A stretch of DNA of 64,000 bases from an uncultured Holophagaceae bacterium (GTDB taxonomy: Bacteria > Acidobacteriota > Holophagae > Holophagales > Holophagaceae), in NCBI GenBank assembly GCA_903913215.1, contig CAIWKE010000021.1, positions 19,152 to 83,151 of the forward strand. Direction: 5' to 3'. The notes below the pieces were generated by a model that saw nothing but the letters and a program-made list of their open reading frames with translations, made no database searches and was not told the DNA's origin. Position 1 is the stretch's first letter; every line of letters begins with the position of its first letter. The translations under genes and the position numbers were made by a program. This document shows, in pieces, positions 33,397-42,053 of this stretch.

Positions 33397-34128
33397 TCAC
33401 AGGCTCAGGTTGGCCAGATGCTCCTCAGGTGTGATGGGGGTGTTGGGCTCGTCGTGGATGACTTTGCCGTCCCGCAGCTTCACGATGCGGTGGGCGTGGC
33501 GGGCGATGTCCTCCTCATGGGTCACGAGGATGATGGTGTTGCCCTTCTGGTAAAGGTCCTCGAAGAGGGCCATGATCTCGATGCTGGTCTTGGTATCGAG
33601 GGCGCCGGTGGGCTCGTCCGCCAGGAGGATGGAGGGATCATTGACCAAGGCCCGGGCGATGGCCACACGCTGGCGCTGGCCGCCGGAAAGCTGGTTGGGC
33701 ATGTGGTCGCTGCGGGAGCCAAGGCCGACATTCTCTAGGGCCTGTTGAGCCATTTGGTGGCGTTCGGCGGGAGTCTTGCCTGCGTAGATCAGGGGCAACT
33801 CTACATTCTGCAGAGAGGTTGTGCGGGCCAGGAGGTTGAAGGTCTGGAAAACGAAGCCGATTTCCTCATTGCGGATCTGGGCCAGGTTGTCATCGGTCAT
33901 GGCCGAGGCGAGTTTGCCATTCAGCTCGTAGGTGCCATCCGTGGGCGTATCCAGGCAGCCGATGACGTTCATCATGGTGGATTTGCCCGAGCCTGAAGGG
34001 CCCATGATGGCGACGTATTCACCCCGATGGATCTCCATGGAGACCCCGTCCAGGGCGCGTACTTCCATGTCGCCCATCTGGTAGACCTTGGTGATGTCGG
34101 TGAGTCGGATCAGGGGGGCGTCGGTCAT
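33397..34128 (-). CDS. MacB/LolD-type ABC transporter ATP-binding protein (orphan)
   Basis: A 243-residue ATPase with Walker [15 protein letters not shown], signature [16 protein letters not shown], Walker [13 protein letters not shown] and H-loop [22 protein letters not shown] and [12 protein letters not shown] are typical of the MacB/LolD group that powers FtsX-like permeases in lipoprotein or peptide export. No FtsX-type permease or membrane-fusion protein is adjacent: the gene upstream is divergent and the one downstream is carbonic anhydrase. The start has AGGATTCC before ATG. Confidence 0.9.
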   Translation of the reverse strand: MTDAPLIRLTDITKVYQMGDMEVRALDGVSMEIHRGEYVAIMGPSGSGKSTMMNVIGCLDTPTDGTYELNGKLASAMTDDNLAQIRNEEIGFVFQTFNLLARTTSLQNVELPLIYAGKTPAERHQMAQQALENVGLGSRSDHMPNQLSGGQRQRVAIARALVNDPSILLADEPTGALDTKTSIEIMALFEDLYQKGNTIILVTHEEDIARHAHRIVKLRDGKVIHDEPNTPITPEEHLANLSL

Positions 34129-34256
34129 GGAATCCTCATGGGAGCCTGGCGGGTCCAGGTTTATCTTCGCAGAATCCGGTGAAGCGGTTTAGGAGCTGCT
34201 GCCAGTTCCAGGTACAATCGCCCTTCCGTCTTCATTTCCGGCAGGTACTGAATCCG

Positions 34257-36887
34257 ATGATTGCATCCATGCTCCGAGCGCTGGGTCGGCCGCTGTTGCG
34301 GCTGCGCTACCGAATCCACTCCGAGGGGCCCCGGCTGGATCTTGCGGAATACAAGCCAGGCATCCTCTTCCTGGCCGGGCACCCGACCCTGGTGGATCCC
34401 TACCTGCTGCTCGCGGAGCTGCACCCCCGTTTCGCGCCCCTCCTGGTGGCCGGACGGGACCACGCGGCCTCAGCACCCCTGCGCTGGCTGGCGCGCCTCC
34501 TGGGCGCCCGGTCCCTGCCGGACCCGGCGGAGTATGGCTCCCACTGCCGCGAGGCCATGGAGGCGGAACTCCAGGATCTCAGCGGCCAGCTCCGGGCCGG
34601 GCGAAACCTGCTGCTCTTCCCTGGTGGCCGCCTGGCTCGCCAGAAACAGGAGGACCTCAGGGACAACAGCATCGTGGCCTCCATCCTCCGGCAAGCTCCG
34701 GGCACCCGGGTCGTGGTGGTGCGCCTACAGGGCCTCTGGGGCAGCCGTTTCAGCGCGGCCCGAGGCTGGCGACCCCGGCTGGGACTGGAGCTACTGAAGA
34801 GTTTCGGCTACCTATGGGCCAACGGCCTCTTCTTCATGCCCCGCCGGGACGTGCATCTGGTGTTGGAGGAGCTGGAGGGGCTGCCCGATCCGAAGCACCG
34901 CACCGAGCTGAATGAGGCCCTGGAAGCTCGCCTGAACCGCGAGGCCACTCCCCGCACCTTCGTGCCCTACCTGGTCTGGAAGGACCACCGGCCCCGGACC
35001 CTCCCTGAGCCTCCCCGGCCACGCATCGAGGGCAATCCCCGGTCTGTTCCCGGCCCCGTGCGGGACGCGGTGCGGCGGCATCTGGTGGAGGTAACCGGCC
35101 GTCTAGAGGTTGAAGACACCGAGACCCTGGTGGGGGATCTGGGTCTGGATGCCCTGGGCCACCGGGAACTGGAGCTCTGGATCCAACGGGCCTACGGCTA
35201 TCCCTGCAGCGACCCCGCTTCCCTGCAGACCGTGAGCGACCTGCTCCTGGCCGCCACGGGCGCTGCCGTGTCCCTGCGCCAGGGCGAGCTCAAGGCCGTT
35301 CCGGCGGCCTGGTTCCACTCCCGCACGAACCTGCCCATCGTGGTGCCCGAGGGCGACACGATCACGGAGGTCTTCCTCAAGCAGGCCCGGCGTGACCCAA
35401 AGCGCGTGGTGCTGGCGGACCAGCTGGGAGGGGTGAAGACCTACGCCGACGTGCTCACGGCCATCCTCGTGCTGAAACCCATCTTTGAATCCCTGGAAGG
35501 CACTCACGTGGGTCTCATGCTGCCCGCCTCCGGGGGCGCGAGCATCCTCTACCTGGCCTTGCTCTTTGCAGGCAAGACACCGGTGTTGGTGAACTGGACT
35601 GCGGGCTCCCGCAGCATGGCCTTTGGCCTGGACCTGCTGCAGGTGAAGCAGGTCGTCAGCGTGTCCACCCTCATCAACCGCCTGGATGCCCAGGGAGTGG
35701 ATCTCTCAGCGGTGAAGCCGCGGCTTTTCCTGCTGGATGAGGCCGGAAAGAAGATCCATCTGGTGACCAAGCTGGCGGCGGCCTTCCAGGCCCGGTTCAA
35801 CTGGACCTCCCTTCTGACGGCCCAGCCCCCGGCCTGCGCAGCGGTGCTGTTCACCAGTGGCAGCGAGAGCCACCCCAAGGCCGTGCCCCTCAGCCAGGGC
35901 AACATCCTGGCGAATATCCGGGATTCGACTGAGGCCCTGCAATTCCGCGAAGACGAGCGGGTCATGGGCTGCCTGCCCCCCTTCCATGCCTTTGGCCTCA
36001 CCACCACCACCATCCTGCCCCTGCTGGCGGGCCTGCGCGTGGTCTACCACCCGAACCCCACTGAGGGCCGCATGCTGGCCCGCCTCATCGAGGCCTATCA
36101 CGCCACCCTGCTGGTGGGCACGCCCACCTTCCTGGGGGGTATCCTCCGGGTGGCCGAGGACCGGCACCTGGAGTCCCTGCGTGTCGTGGTTTCCGGGGCC
36201 GAGAAGTGCCCTGAACACATCTACGCCACCCTGGCTCGGCGCTGGCCCCGGACCAAGGTACTCGAGGGTTACGGCATCACCGAGTGCTCCCCCGTGGTGT
36301 CCGTCAACCGCGAGGACGCTCCCCGCACGGGCACCATCGGCCGACCCTTGGCCACGGTGGACTGGGTCATCGTGGATCTGGACTCGGGCCGCCGCGCCGA
36401 GCCCGGGGAGCCGGGCATGCTCCTGGTGAAGGGGCCAAGCATCTTTTCGGGTTACCTCAACCAGGACGTGGAATCCCCCTTCGAGACCTTTGAAGGTGCC
36501 TCCTGGTACCGCACCGGCGATCTGGTCCGCGCCGAGGAGGGCGTGCTGGTATTCACGGGCCGCCTCAAGCGCTTTGTGAAACTGGGTGGAGAGATGGTCT
36601 CGCTGCCCGCCATCGAGGAGGCTCTCTCCCGCCGCTACCAGGGCGAGGAGGAACTGGAGCCCCTGCTGGCGGTGGAATCCTCCACCGAAGAGCTGAACCC
36701 TGACCTGATCCTGTTCTCCGTGGCGGGCATCCTCCGGGACGACGCCAATGCCGTGATCCGGGCGGCTGGGCTGTCCTCCCTGCACAACATCCGCGTGGTG
36801 CGTCAAATCAATCAGATCCCGACCCTGGGCACCGGCAAGACCGACTACCGGGCCCTCCGGGCGCTGCTCAGCGAAACGTCAGTTTAA
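34257..36887 (+). CDS. Acyltransferase / ACP-like / acyl-ACP or acyl-CoA ligase fusion (Aas-like)
   Basis: An 876-residue fusion. Residues ~1-220: PlsC-type acyltransferase with the HX4D motif in AGHPTLVDPYLLL and FPGGRLARQ. Residues ~265-345: an acyl-carrier-like segment (TLVGDLGLDALGHRELELW) in which the phosphopantetheine Ser is Ala. The rest is an AMP-binding ligase: VLFTSGSESHPKAVPLSQ, EGYGITECSPV, WYRTGDL and catalytic Lys in LGTGKTDYRAL. It resembles E. coli Aas, which re-acylates lysophospholipids, but Aas has no carrier domain. ATG 34257 is preferred to an in-frame ATG at 34179. Confidence 0.85.
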   Translation: MIASMLRALGRPLLRLRYRIHSEGPRLDLAEYKPGILFLAGHPTLVDPYLLLAELHPRFAPLLVAGRDHAASAPLRWLARLLGARSLPDPAEYGSHCREAMEAELQDLSGQLRAGRNLLLFPGGRLARQKQEDLRDNSIVASILRQAPGTRVVVVRLQGLWGSRFSAARGWRPRLGLELLKSFGYLWANGLFFMPRRDVHLVLEELEGLPDPKHRTELNEALEARLNREATPRTFVPYLVWKDHRPRTLPEPPRPRIEGNPRSVPGPVRDAVRRHLVEVTGRLEVEDTETLVGDLGLDALGHRELELWIQRAYGYPCSDPASLQTVSDLLLAATGAAVSLRQGELKAVPAAWFHSRTNLPIVVPEGDTITEVFLKQARRDPKRVVLADQLGGVKTYADVLTAILVLKPIFESLEGTHVGLMLPASGGASILYLALLFAGKTPVLVNWTAGSRSMAFGLDLLQVKQVVSVSTLINRLDAQGVDLSAVKPRLFLLDEAGKKIHLVTKLAAAFQARFNWTSLLTAQPPACAAVLFTSGSESHPKAVPLSQGNILANIRDSTEALQFREDERVMGCLPPFHAFGLTTTTILPLLAGLRVVYHPNPTEGRMLARLIEAYHATLLVGTPTFLGGILRVAEDRHLESLRVVVSGAEKCPEHIYATLARRWPRTKVLEGYGITECSPVVSVNREDAPRTGTIGRPLATVDWVIVDLDSGRRAEPGEPGMLLVKGPSIFSGYLNQDVESPFETFEGASWYRTGDLVRAEEGVLVFTGRLKRFVKLGGEMVSLPAIEEALSRRYQGEEELEPLLAVESSTEELNPDLILFSVAGILRDDANAVIRAAGLSSLHNIRVVRQINQIPTLGTGKTDYRALRALLSETSV

Positions 36888-36916
36888 GCCCGCTCGTGGC
36901 TTTGCCACGAGTGGGC
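36888..36916. terminator. Hairpin between convergent ligase-fusion and thiolase genes
   Basis: GCCCGCTCGTGGC and GCCACGAGTGGGC form a 13-bp stem with one G-U type mismatch and loop TTT, starting 1 bp after the stop of the fusion gene. No long T-run follows, so it may be a weak or Rho-assisted bidirectional terminator. Confidence 0.6.
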
Positions 36917-36935
36917 GCGGAACCCCCGGGCAACA

Positions 36936-38075
36936 TCAGCCCTCGGTTTCAACGAGCAACGCCAGACCCAGGCCCCCGCCGATACCCAGCGTCGCCACGC
37001 CCAGGCCGCCGCCCCGCTGGCGGAGCTGGTGGACCAGGGTGCAGACGATGCGGGCGCCGCTGGCCCCGATGGGATGGCCCAGGGCCACACCGCCCCCGGC
37101 CACGTTGAGGCGCTCGGAGGGGATGTCGAGCTGGCGCTGGCAGACCAGGAGCTGGGCAGAGAAGGCCTCGTTCAGCTCCCAGAGATCGATGTCGGCCACG
37201 GTCAGGCCCTGCTGGTCCAGGAGGCGCCGCACGGCGGGCACTGGGGCCTCGCCCATGTCCAAGGGGTCGATGCCCACTTCAGACCAGCTGAGGATGCGGG
37301 CGAGGGGCTGGGCTTCACCGACCTGGTCCCGGCGGGCCAGGAGCAGGGCCGTGGCCCCATCGGAAATGGCGGAGGCATTCCCGGCGGTGATCTGGCCATC
37401 CGGCCTGAATACCGGCGGCAGCTTGGCCAGGGCTGTCAGGGTCTGATCGGGCCGGGTGCTCTCGTCGTGGTCAAGCAGGGGATGGTCCAGCAATTCCGCG
37501 CGGAAGTCCCCCTTGGCCGCGCGGCGGTGGCTCTCCAAGGCCCAGGCATCGGCCTCCAGGCGGGTGATGCCCCGCTTGGCGATCAGCTGCTCGATGGTCT
37601 CGCCCATGAGCAGCCCCGTGACCGGGCAGAGGAGGCCGTCCTGATGCATGACGTCGGGAACCTGGCGATGGCCCATGCGGAAGCCCCAGCGCAGGCCTGG
37701 TAGCAGGTGGGGTGTGTCGGACATGGCTTCGCTGCCCCCGACCAGCACCGGTTCCGAGCCCAGGGCAAGCCGCTCGGCGCCCAGGATGAGGGCCTGGAGG
37801 CTGGACCCGCAGGCCATGTTGATGGTGAAGGCGGGGGTGTCCAGGGCGAGCCCCCCCTTCAGGGCCAAGGTCCGAGCGGGGTTCATGCCCTGGGTGTGGC
37901 TGCGGGCCATGCCCCAGAGCAGGCTGCCGGGGCGGGGCAGGGCGGGGTCCGCCAGCAGGCCTTCCACGGCGGCCAGGCCCAGGGCTACGGACCCCAGGCC
38001 AGCCAAACTGCCGCCATAGCGACCCTGGGGCAGTCGCTGAGCGGCCAGGATGAGGAGGTCGCCGGCCCTTTTCAT
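36936..38075 (-). CDS. Thiolase-family protein (acetyl-CoA acetyltransferase-like) lacking the C-terminal active-site Cys
   Basis: A 379-residue thiolase-fold protein. The nucleophile Cys89 is in INMACGSSLQA, the NEAF motif in LWELNEAFSAQ and the catalytic His in GGGVALGHPIGASGAR. In the last motif, normally CxGGGxG, the Cys is Gly364 (TLGIGGGLG; codon GGT, one base from TGT), so the general acid of biosynthetic thiolases is missing. The protein is also slightly short. The ATG overlaps the stop of the SanA-like gene as ATGA. It could be a divergent thiolase or impaired. Confidence 0.85.
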   Translation of the reverse strand: MKRAGDLLILAAQRLPQGRYGGSLAGLGSVALGLAAVEGLLADPALPRPGSLLWGMARSHTQGMNPARTLALKGGLALDTPAFTINMACGSSLQALILGAERLALGSEPVLVGGSEAMSDTPHLLPGLRWGFRMGHRQVPDVMHQDGLLCPVTGLLMGETIEQLIAKRGITRLEADAWALESHRRAAKGDFRAELLDHPLLDHDESTRPDQTLTALAKLPPVFRPDGQITAGNASAISDGATALLLARRDQVGEAQPLARILSWSEVGIDPLDMGEAPVPAVRRLLDQQGLTVADIDLWELNEAFSAQLLVCQRQLDIPSERLNVAGGGVALGHPIGASGARIVCTLVHQLRQRGGGLGVATLGIGGGLGLALLVETEG

Positions 38076-38755
38076 GGTGCGGGGGCCCAATCATCGGGGG
38101 TGGGCTCCCTGGGACCAAGCCGAGCGTCTGGTGGGAACCAGGCATCCCAGAGGGCCAGGTGCCGGGCGACGTACTCCCGGGTCCAGATCCGGAGGCGGGC
38201 GGGCCAGGGGCGGTCGTCGGTGCGGGCTGGCACTCCCCAAGCCCGAAGGCCCATCTGGTCCGCCAGGTAGAGGGCCCGCGGAAGGTGGAAGTCAGAGGTC
38301 ACGATCACCACCTGGTGCTGCCCGAACACGGCCTGGGCCCGGCGCAGGCTGTCCCAGGTGCGCAGCCCGGCATAGTCACTCACGATGAAAGTGGGGGGCA
38401 CCCCCTGCTTCACCAGCCAGCGGCGCATGGCCTGGGGTTCGTTGTAGGTGGGGTGCCGGTTGTCGCCGGAGACCAGGATCCAGCGGATCTTTCCGGCGCG
38501 ATAGAGGTCCAGGGCGGTGCGGAGCCGGCCTTCCAGGATGGAGGTGGGCTCTCCGTCCCCATAGACACCAGCGCCCAGCACCAGCACAGGCCCCCCCACC
38601 ACAGGCAGCCGATCTGCGGGATAGATCTGCTGATGGTGCATGGCGGGGAACCTTACCAGGGTCCAGAGCAGATCACCGAAGAGGGCCAGTGCCGGGACCA
38701 GGATCAGGGGCCACGGACGCTGCCTGCAGCGATGAAGGAAGGCGGAGATCGACAT
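38072..38755 (-). CDS. SanA/YdcF-like DUF218 membrane protein
   Basis: A 227-residue protein with one N-terminal hydrophobic helix (LILVPALALFGDLLW) and a DUF218 domain: VLVLGAGVYGDGEPT, RWILVSGDNRHPTYNEP, DYAGLRTWDSLRRAQ and VTSDFHLPRAL. This matches SanA-type proteins, implicated in envelope barrier function; the biochemical activity is not known. It overlaps the downstream thiolase gene by 4 bp. Confidence 0.85.
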   Translation of the reverse strand: MSISAFLHRCRQRPWPLILVPALALFGDLLWTLVRFPAMHHQQIYPADRLPVVGGPVLVLGAGVYGDGEPTSILEGRLRTALDLYRAGKIRWILVSGDNRHPTYNEPQAMRRWLVKQGVPPTFIVSDYAGLRTWDSLRRAQAVFGQHQVVIVTSDFHLPRALYLADQMGLRAWGVPARTDDRPWPARLRIWTREYVARHLALWDAWFPPDARLGPREPTPDDWAPAP

Positions 38756-38836
38756 CGTGAGTTAGCATAGACCTTCCGGCCGCTTGGACCCATGGACCTC
38801 CGCCAAAATTCAGACTTCCCCAGACGAGACCTCTTG

Positions 38837-41800
38837 ATGAACATGAGCAACAGCCCCTCTCCCGCCCCCTTCCGGAGCAAGCTCCAGGGCTCTGCGCGGA
38901 TCCTGGCTCCTCTGGCCCTTCTCCTGGTGGCCGGTGGCACGGGCTGCTTCAGGGCCACGGGGCTCAGTCGCCCTGCGGTGGCGGTGGAGGAAATTCCAGC
39001 GGTGGGTGGGGACCGGATCGTGGGCCTGAAGGCCACGGCCGGGACCGGCGATTTCTACATCGGCAATGACGCGGCCGCGCTGGCAGTGGACGGGGCGGTC
39101 TTCGGCAACCGGGAGGGCCAGTTCGGTGCCGCCTCGGGTGGCGCCATCCTGGACGTGGGGAGCATCTCCCTGGACCAGAGCTACCACCGTGTTTCCATGC
39201 CCACAGACATGGTCGAGCGCCTGGGCCCCGTGGCCAACCAGGATCCAGACTTGCCCCTAGTCTTTGATCACTATTCACCTACCTCCGCGGGCGGTGAGAC
39301 AGGCGGGGACGTGGTCCTGGCCATGACGGGCTACCTGCTGGACCCCAAGGGTAAACTGGGCGTGGCCCGGGACACCCAGGGTCGGGTCAGCGGCGTGACC
39401 GTCGTCCACAGCATCTCCCAGGGCAACAACCAAAACTATTTCACGATCGAGACCACGCTCACCAACGCCAGCGGCGCCACCCTCCCCCTGCGGAACCTGG
39501 GGGATTACCTTTCCCAGCACGGCGGCGGCCTCCGCTTCAACATTCCGGCCCGGACGGCCTTTGATGGCACTCCCCTCAGCAACTGGGGCGTGGAGATCCC
39601 GGGTTCGGACTTCAACGCTCCACTGACCAGCAGCGTGGTGGCCCCCATGGTGGGCCTCATGGGTGCAGAGTCCTCGGGCGATACGCTGGACAGCCACTCC
39701 TCACTGGGCATCATGCCGCTGGATGTGGACACCTTGTTGGTTACCTCGGATCCCCAGCACGCCCTCACGGAACTGCGCCCCACCTTCCCGGCCCGGCTCG
39801 TGGTGGGCAGCCCCGCTGTGGCCAGCCTGCCCAGCGGCGCCTCCCTGATCTACCGCCGCCGACTCTACGTCCTGGGCGGCTCCAGTATCACCAGCTCCCT
39901 TCCGGCCGAGGCCACGGTGGTCTTCAGCGAAATGGCCCAGGCCCGCGGCACGCTGCGGAATGAGGATGTGGGCTACTTCTCCTTCACAGCCTTCGGCACT
40001 GCGGCACCGGACACCATCCTGGGCACAGCGGTACCCGGCGGCGGCTCCCTGCAGACGGAGTTCCGCTTCGAGCAGTACACCGGCTCCGCCGCGGATCCGA
40101 CCACAGACCCTTCCAACTGGCTGCTCCAGCGTGTGGAGTGGCATGAGCCCATGGATCTCTCTACAGGTGCCACGGCCACGGGCCTCTACCTGCCCGTGGG
40201 AACGCCCCAGCGCTACCGGATCATCAGCCGGAACGCCCTGCAGCAGAGTGCTCCCCTCTACTTCGGCACCAATGCAGCGGACACCACCCGGCCCAACCTC
40301 GTGACCCCCCTCCTGCTCTCCAGGACTCAGAACTGGCGCCTGGCCGAGCCCCTCAGCCCCGAGCGGGACGAGGTGCTGGACACTTCCGGCAACGTGATCA
40401 AGAAGAAGCGGACTGTGCACGGCTTCTACGCCCGGCAGCTGGGCACCCTTGAGGATGCGGGCATGAACCCGCTGCGCATCACCTTCTTCGGGGTGGGCAA
40501 CCCCGACCCCAGCGTGCAGCGCATGCGAAGGCTCTCCAGCACCTACAGTCCCGTCTACAAGGCCAAGGCCCCTGTGAACCTCACGGCCGGGAATCTGGGT
40601 CAATACCAATACACGGCGGGCAACCAGATCTTCGGCACAGCCTTCGGCTATGTGGCCTCTGCGGCCGCCATGTACTTCGCGCCCGGTAACTACCTGGCCT
40701 ACGCCGCCCGGGGTCCCCTGTCCAACCTGGATACCCTGCCCGTGAAGGCCTTTGATGGCCAGACGGATGTCTGGCACGAGTTTCTGGTAGCCCCGCCCAC
40801 CCTGCCCACAGGCTGGACCAGCTTCGACCTGCCCGCCCCCACCCAGACCACCACTGGCGGGTTCAACCCCGGCGAGATGCTCAGCTCGGCCCTCTCTGAG
40901 GGGGTCGAGATCGTCGCCCGCACTGAGGTGGACCTCCTCACGGATCCCACGGCCCTGCGCACGGAGTTCCGCGCGGAGATCGACATTCCCAGTGTGACGG
41001 CCCTCCAAAAGGCGCCCATCGGCAACAATCCCTTCATCGTCGGTGCCCGCAGTTCAAGCCTGTCGGACGGCTTTACCACGGCCCTCTTCATCCCTACACC
41101 CACCACGGACCGCAATGGTGGCGCCCGCCCCTCCAAGGGCTGGAACCTCGCGGACTTCATTGCCCAGTCCGAAGGCAGCTACACCGTCGTGCACCGTCCC
41201 CGGGGCCCCCAGGGGCTCTTTACGTTGCGTGGCTTCGACCGCACCGTGGCCCTGGGCACCGGCACCAATGCCTGGTGGAACCTGACTGGCCCCCTAGCGC
41301 TGGGCAAGAAACTCGGCGACTTCGACGCCATCGAGCTGCTGCGGGCCGAAGGTTGCAATCCGGCGGATCCCACGGCCTGGTATGCGGAATACAGCACCCT
41401 GCGGGACGACTGGTTCGCCCTGCTCAAGCAGCAGAAGCCCGGTGCCTTCACCAAGGGGCTTGGGCTTTCGGCCGCGACCTTCAGCCTCGATACGCCCGTG
41501 GGTCTCTCCAGAACGTACCTGAACATCGGCACCAGCACCACGAACCTCACCCAGGACGGCACGGTGCCAGTGCTGACTGCCCTGGCGCCGGTTCTCACCG
41601 CCCTCCAGAGTGGCGCGGCCGTGGCCTCCACGGGGCCCCTGGTGTTGGCCACTGCCAACGGGGTCGGGCCTGGCGGCCTGGTGACGGGCACCAATGCCAG
41701 CGTCAGCCTCAGCATCTCCCTTTATGCGCCGGACTGGCTCCCCGTGGACGAGGTGCGGGTGGTCGTGAATGGCGCCGCACCCATCCCTGTTCCCCTGGCG

Positions 41801-42037
41801 AGCTTTGTCGCTGACGCCACGGATTCCCGGCTGCGGAAGGCCACCTTGACCGTGCCTATGCCTGCGGGCAAGGACGCCTGGCTGGTGGTGGAAGCGGGTG
41901 TCTCGCGCACCCAGACCGGGCCTTACAAGGTCGGGACGCCCTGGAACAAGCTCATGCGGGGCATCTATCCCATCGCCATCACCAATCCCATCTTTGTGGA
42001 TGTGAATGGCGGCGGCTACACTCCTCCTGGACTCTAG
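38837..42037 (+). CDS. Large secreted lipoprotein resembling CehA/McbA-type PHP proteins but without the metal site
   Basis: A 1066-residue protein with an N-terminal hydrophobic segment and lipobox-like LLVAGGTGC, so probably a lipoprotein. The start of the mature part (TAGTGDFYIGNDAAALAVDG, GGAILDVGSI) and the end (WLVVEAG, AITNPIFVDVNGGG) resemble proteins with a PHP-type metallohydrolase domain, and FDAIELLRAEG, DDWFALLKQ and LSRTYLNIG follow that layout. However GLSAATFS stands where such enzymes carry the SDSH ligands, and I see no His-rich metal motif elsewhere. Family assignment is from memory and tentative. It ends 16 bp before dnaB. ATG 38837 is chosen over an upstream in-frame ATG because the signal sequence follows. 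Confidence 0.7.
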   Translation: MNMSNSPSPAPFRSKLQGSARILAPLALLLVAGGTGCFRATGLSRPAVAVEEIPAVGGDRIVGLKATAGTGDFYIGNDAAALAVDGAVFGNREGQFGAASGGAILDVGSISLDQSYHRVSMPTDMVERLGPVANQDPDLPLVFDHYSPTSAGGETGGDVVLAMTGYLLDPKGKLGVARDTQGRVSGVTVVHSISQGNNQNYFTIETTLTNASGATLPLRNLGDYLSQHGGGLRFNIPARTAFDGTPLSNWGVEIPGSDFNAPLTSSVVAPMVGLMGAESSGDTLDSHSSLGIMPLDVDTLLVTSDPQHALTELRPTFPARLVVGSPAVASLPSGASLIYRRRLYVLGGSSITSSLPAEATVVFSEMAQARGTLRNEDVGYFSFTAFGTAAPDTILGTAVPGGGSLQTEFRFEQYTGSAADPTTDPSNWLLQRVEWHEPMDLSTGATATGLYLPVGTPQRYRIISRNALQQSAPLYFGTNAADTTRPNLVTPLLLSRTQNWRLAEPLSPERDEVLDTSGNVIKKKRTVHGFYARQLGTLEDAGMNPLRITFFGVGNPDPSVQRMRRLSSTYSPVYKAKAPVNLTAGNLGQYQYTAGNQIFGTAFGYVASAAAMYFAPGNYLAYAARGPLSNLDTLPVKAFDGQTDVWHEFLVAPPTLPTGWTSFDLPAPTQTTTGGFNPGEMLSSALSEGVEIVARTEVDLLTDPTALRTEFRAEIDIPSVTALQKAPIGNNPFIVGARSSSLSDGFTTALFIPTPTTDRNGGARPSKGWNLADFIAQSEGSYTVVHRPRGPQGLFTLRGFDRTVALGTGTNAWWNLTGPLALGKKLGDFDAIELLRAEGCNPADPTAWYAEYSTLRDDWFALLKQQKPGAFTKGLGLSAATFSLDTPVGLSRTYLNIGTSTTNLTQDGTVPVLTALAPVLTALQSGAAVASTGPLVLATANGVGPGGLVTGTNASVSLSISLYAPDWLPVDEVRVVVNGAAPIPVPLASFVADATDSRLRKATLTVPMPAGKDAWLVVEAGVSRTQTGPYKVGTPWNKLMRGIYPIAITNPIFVDVNGGGYTPPGL

Positions 42038-42053
42038 AGGGCAGGAGCAGGCC

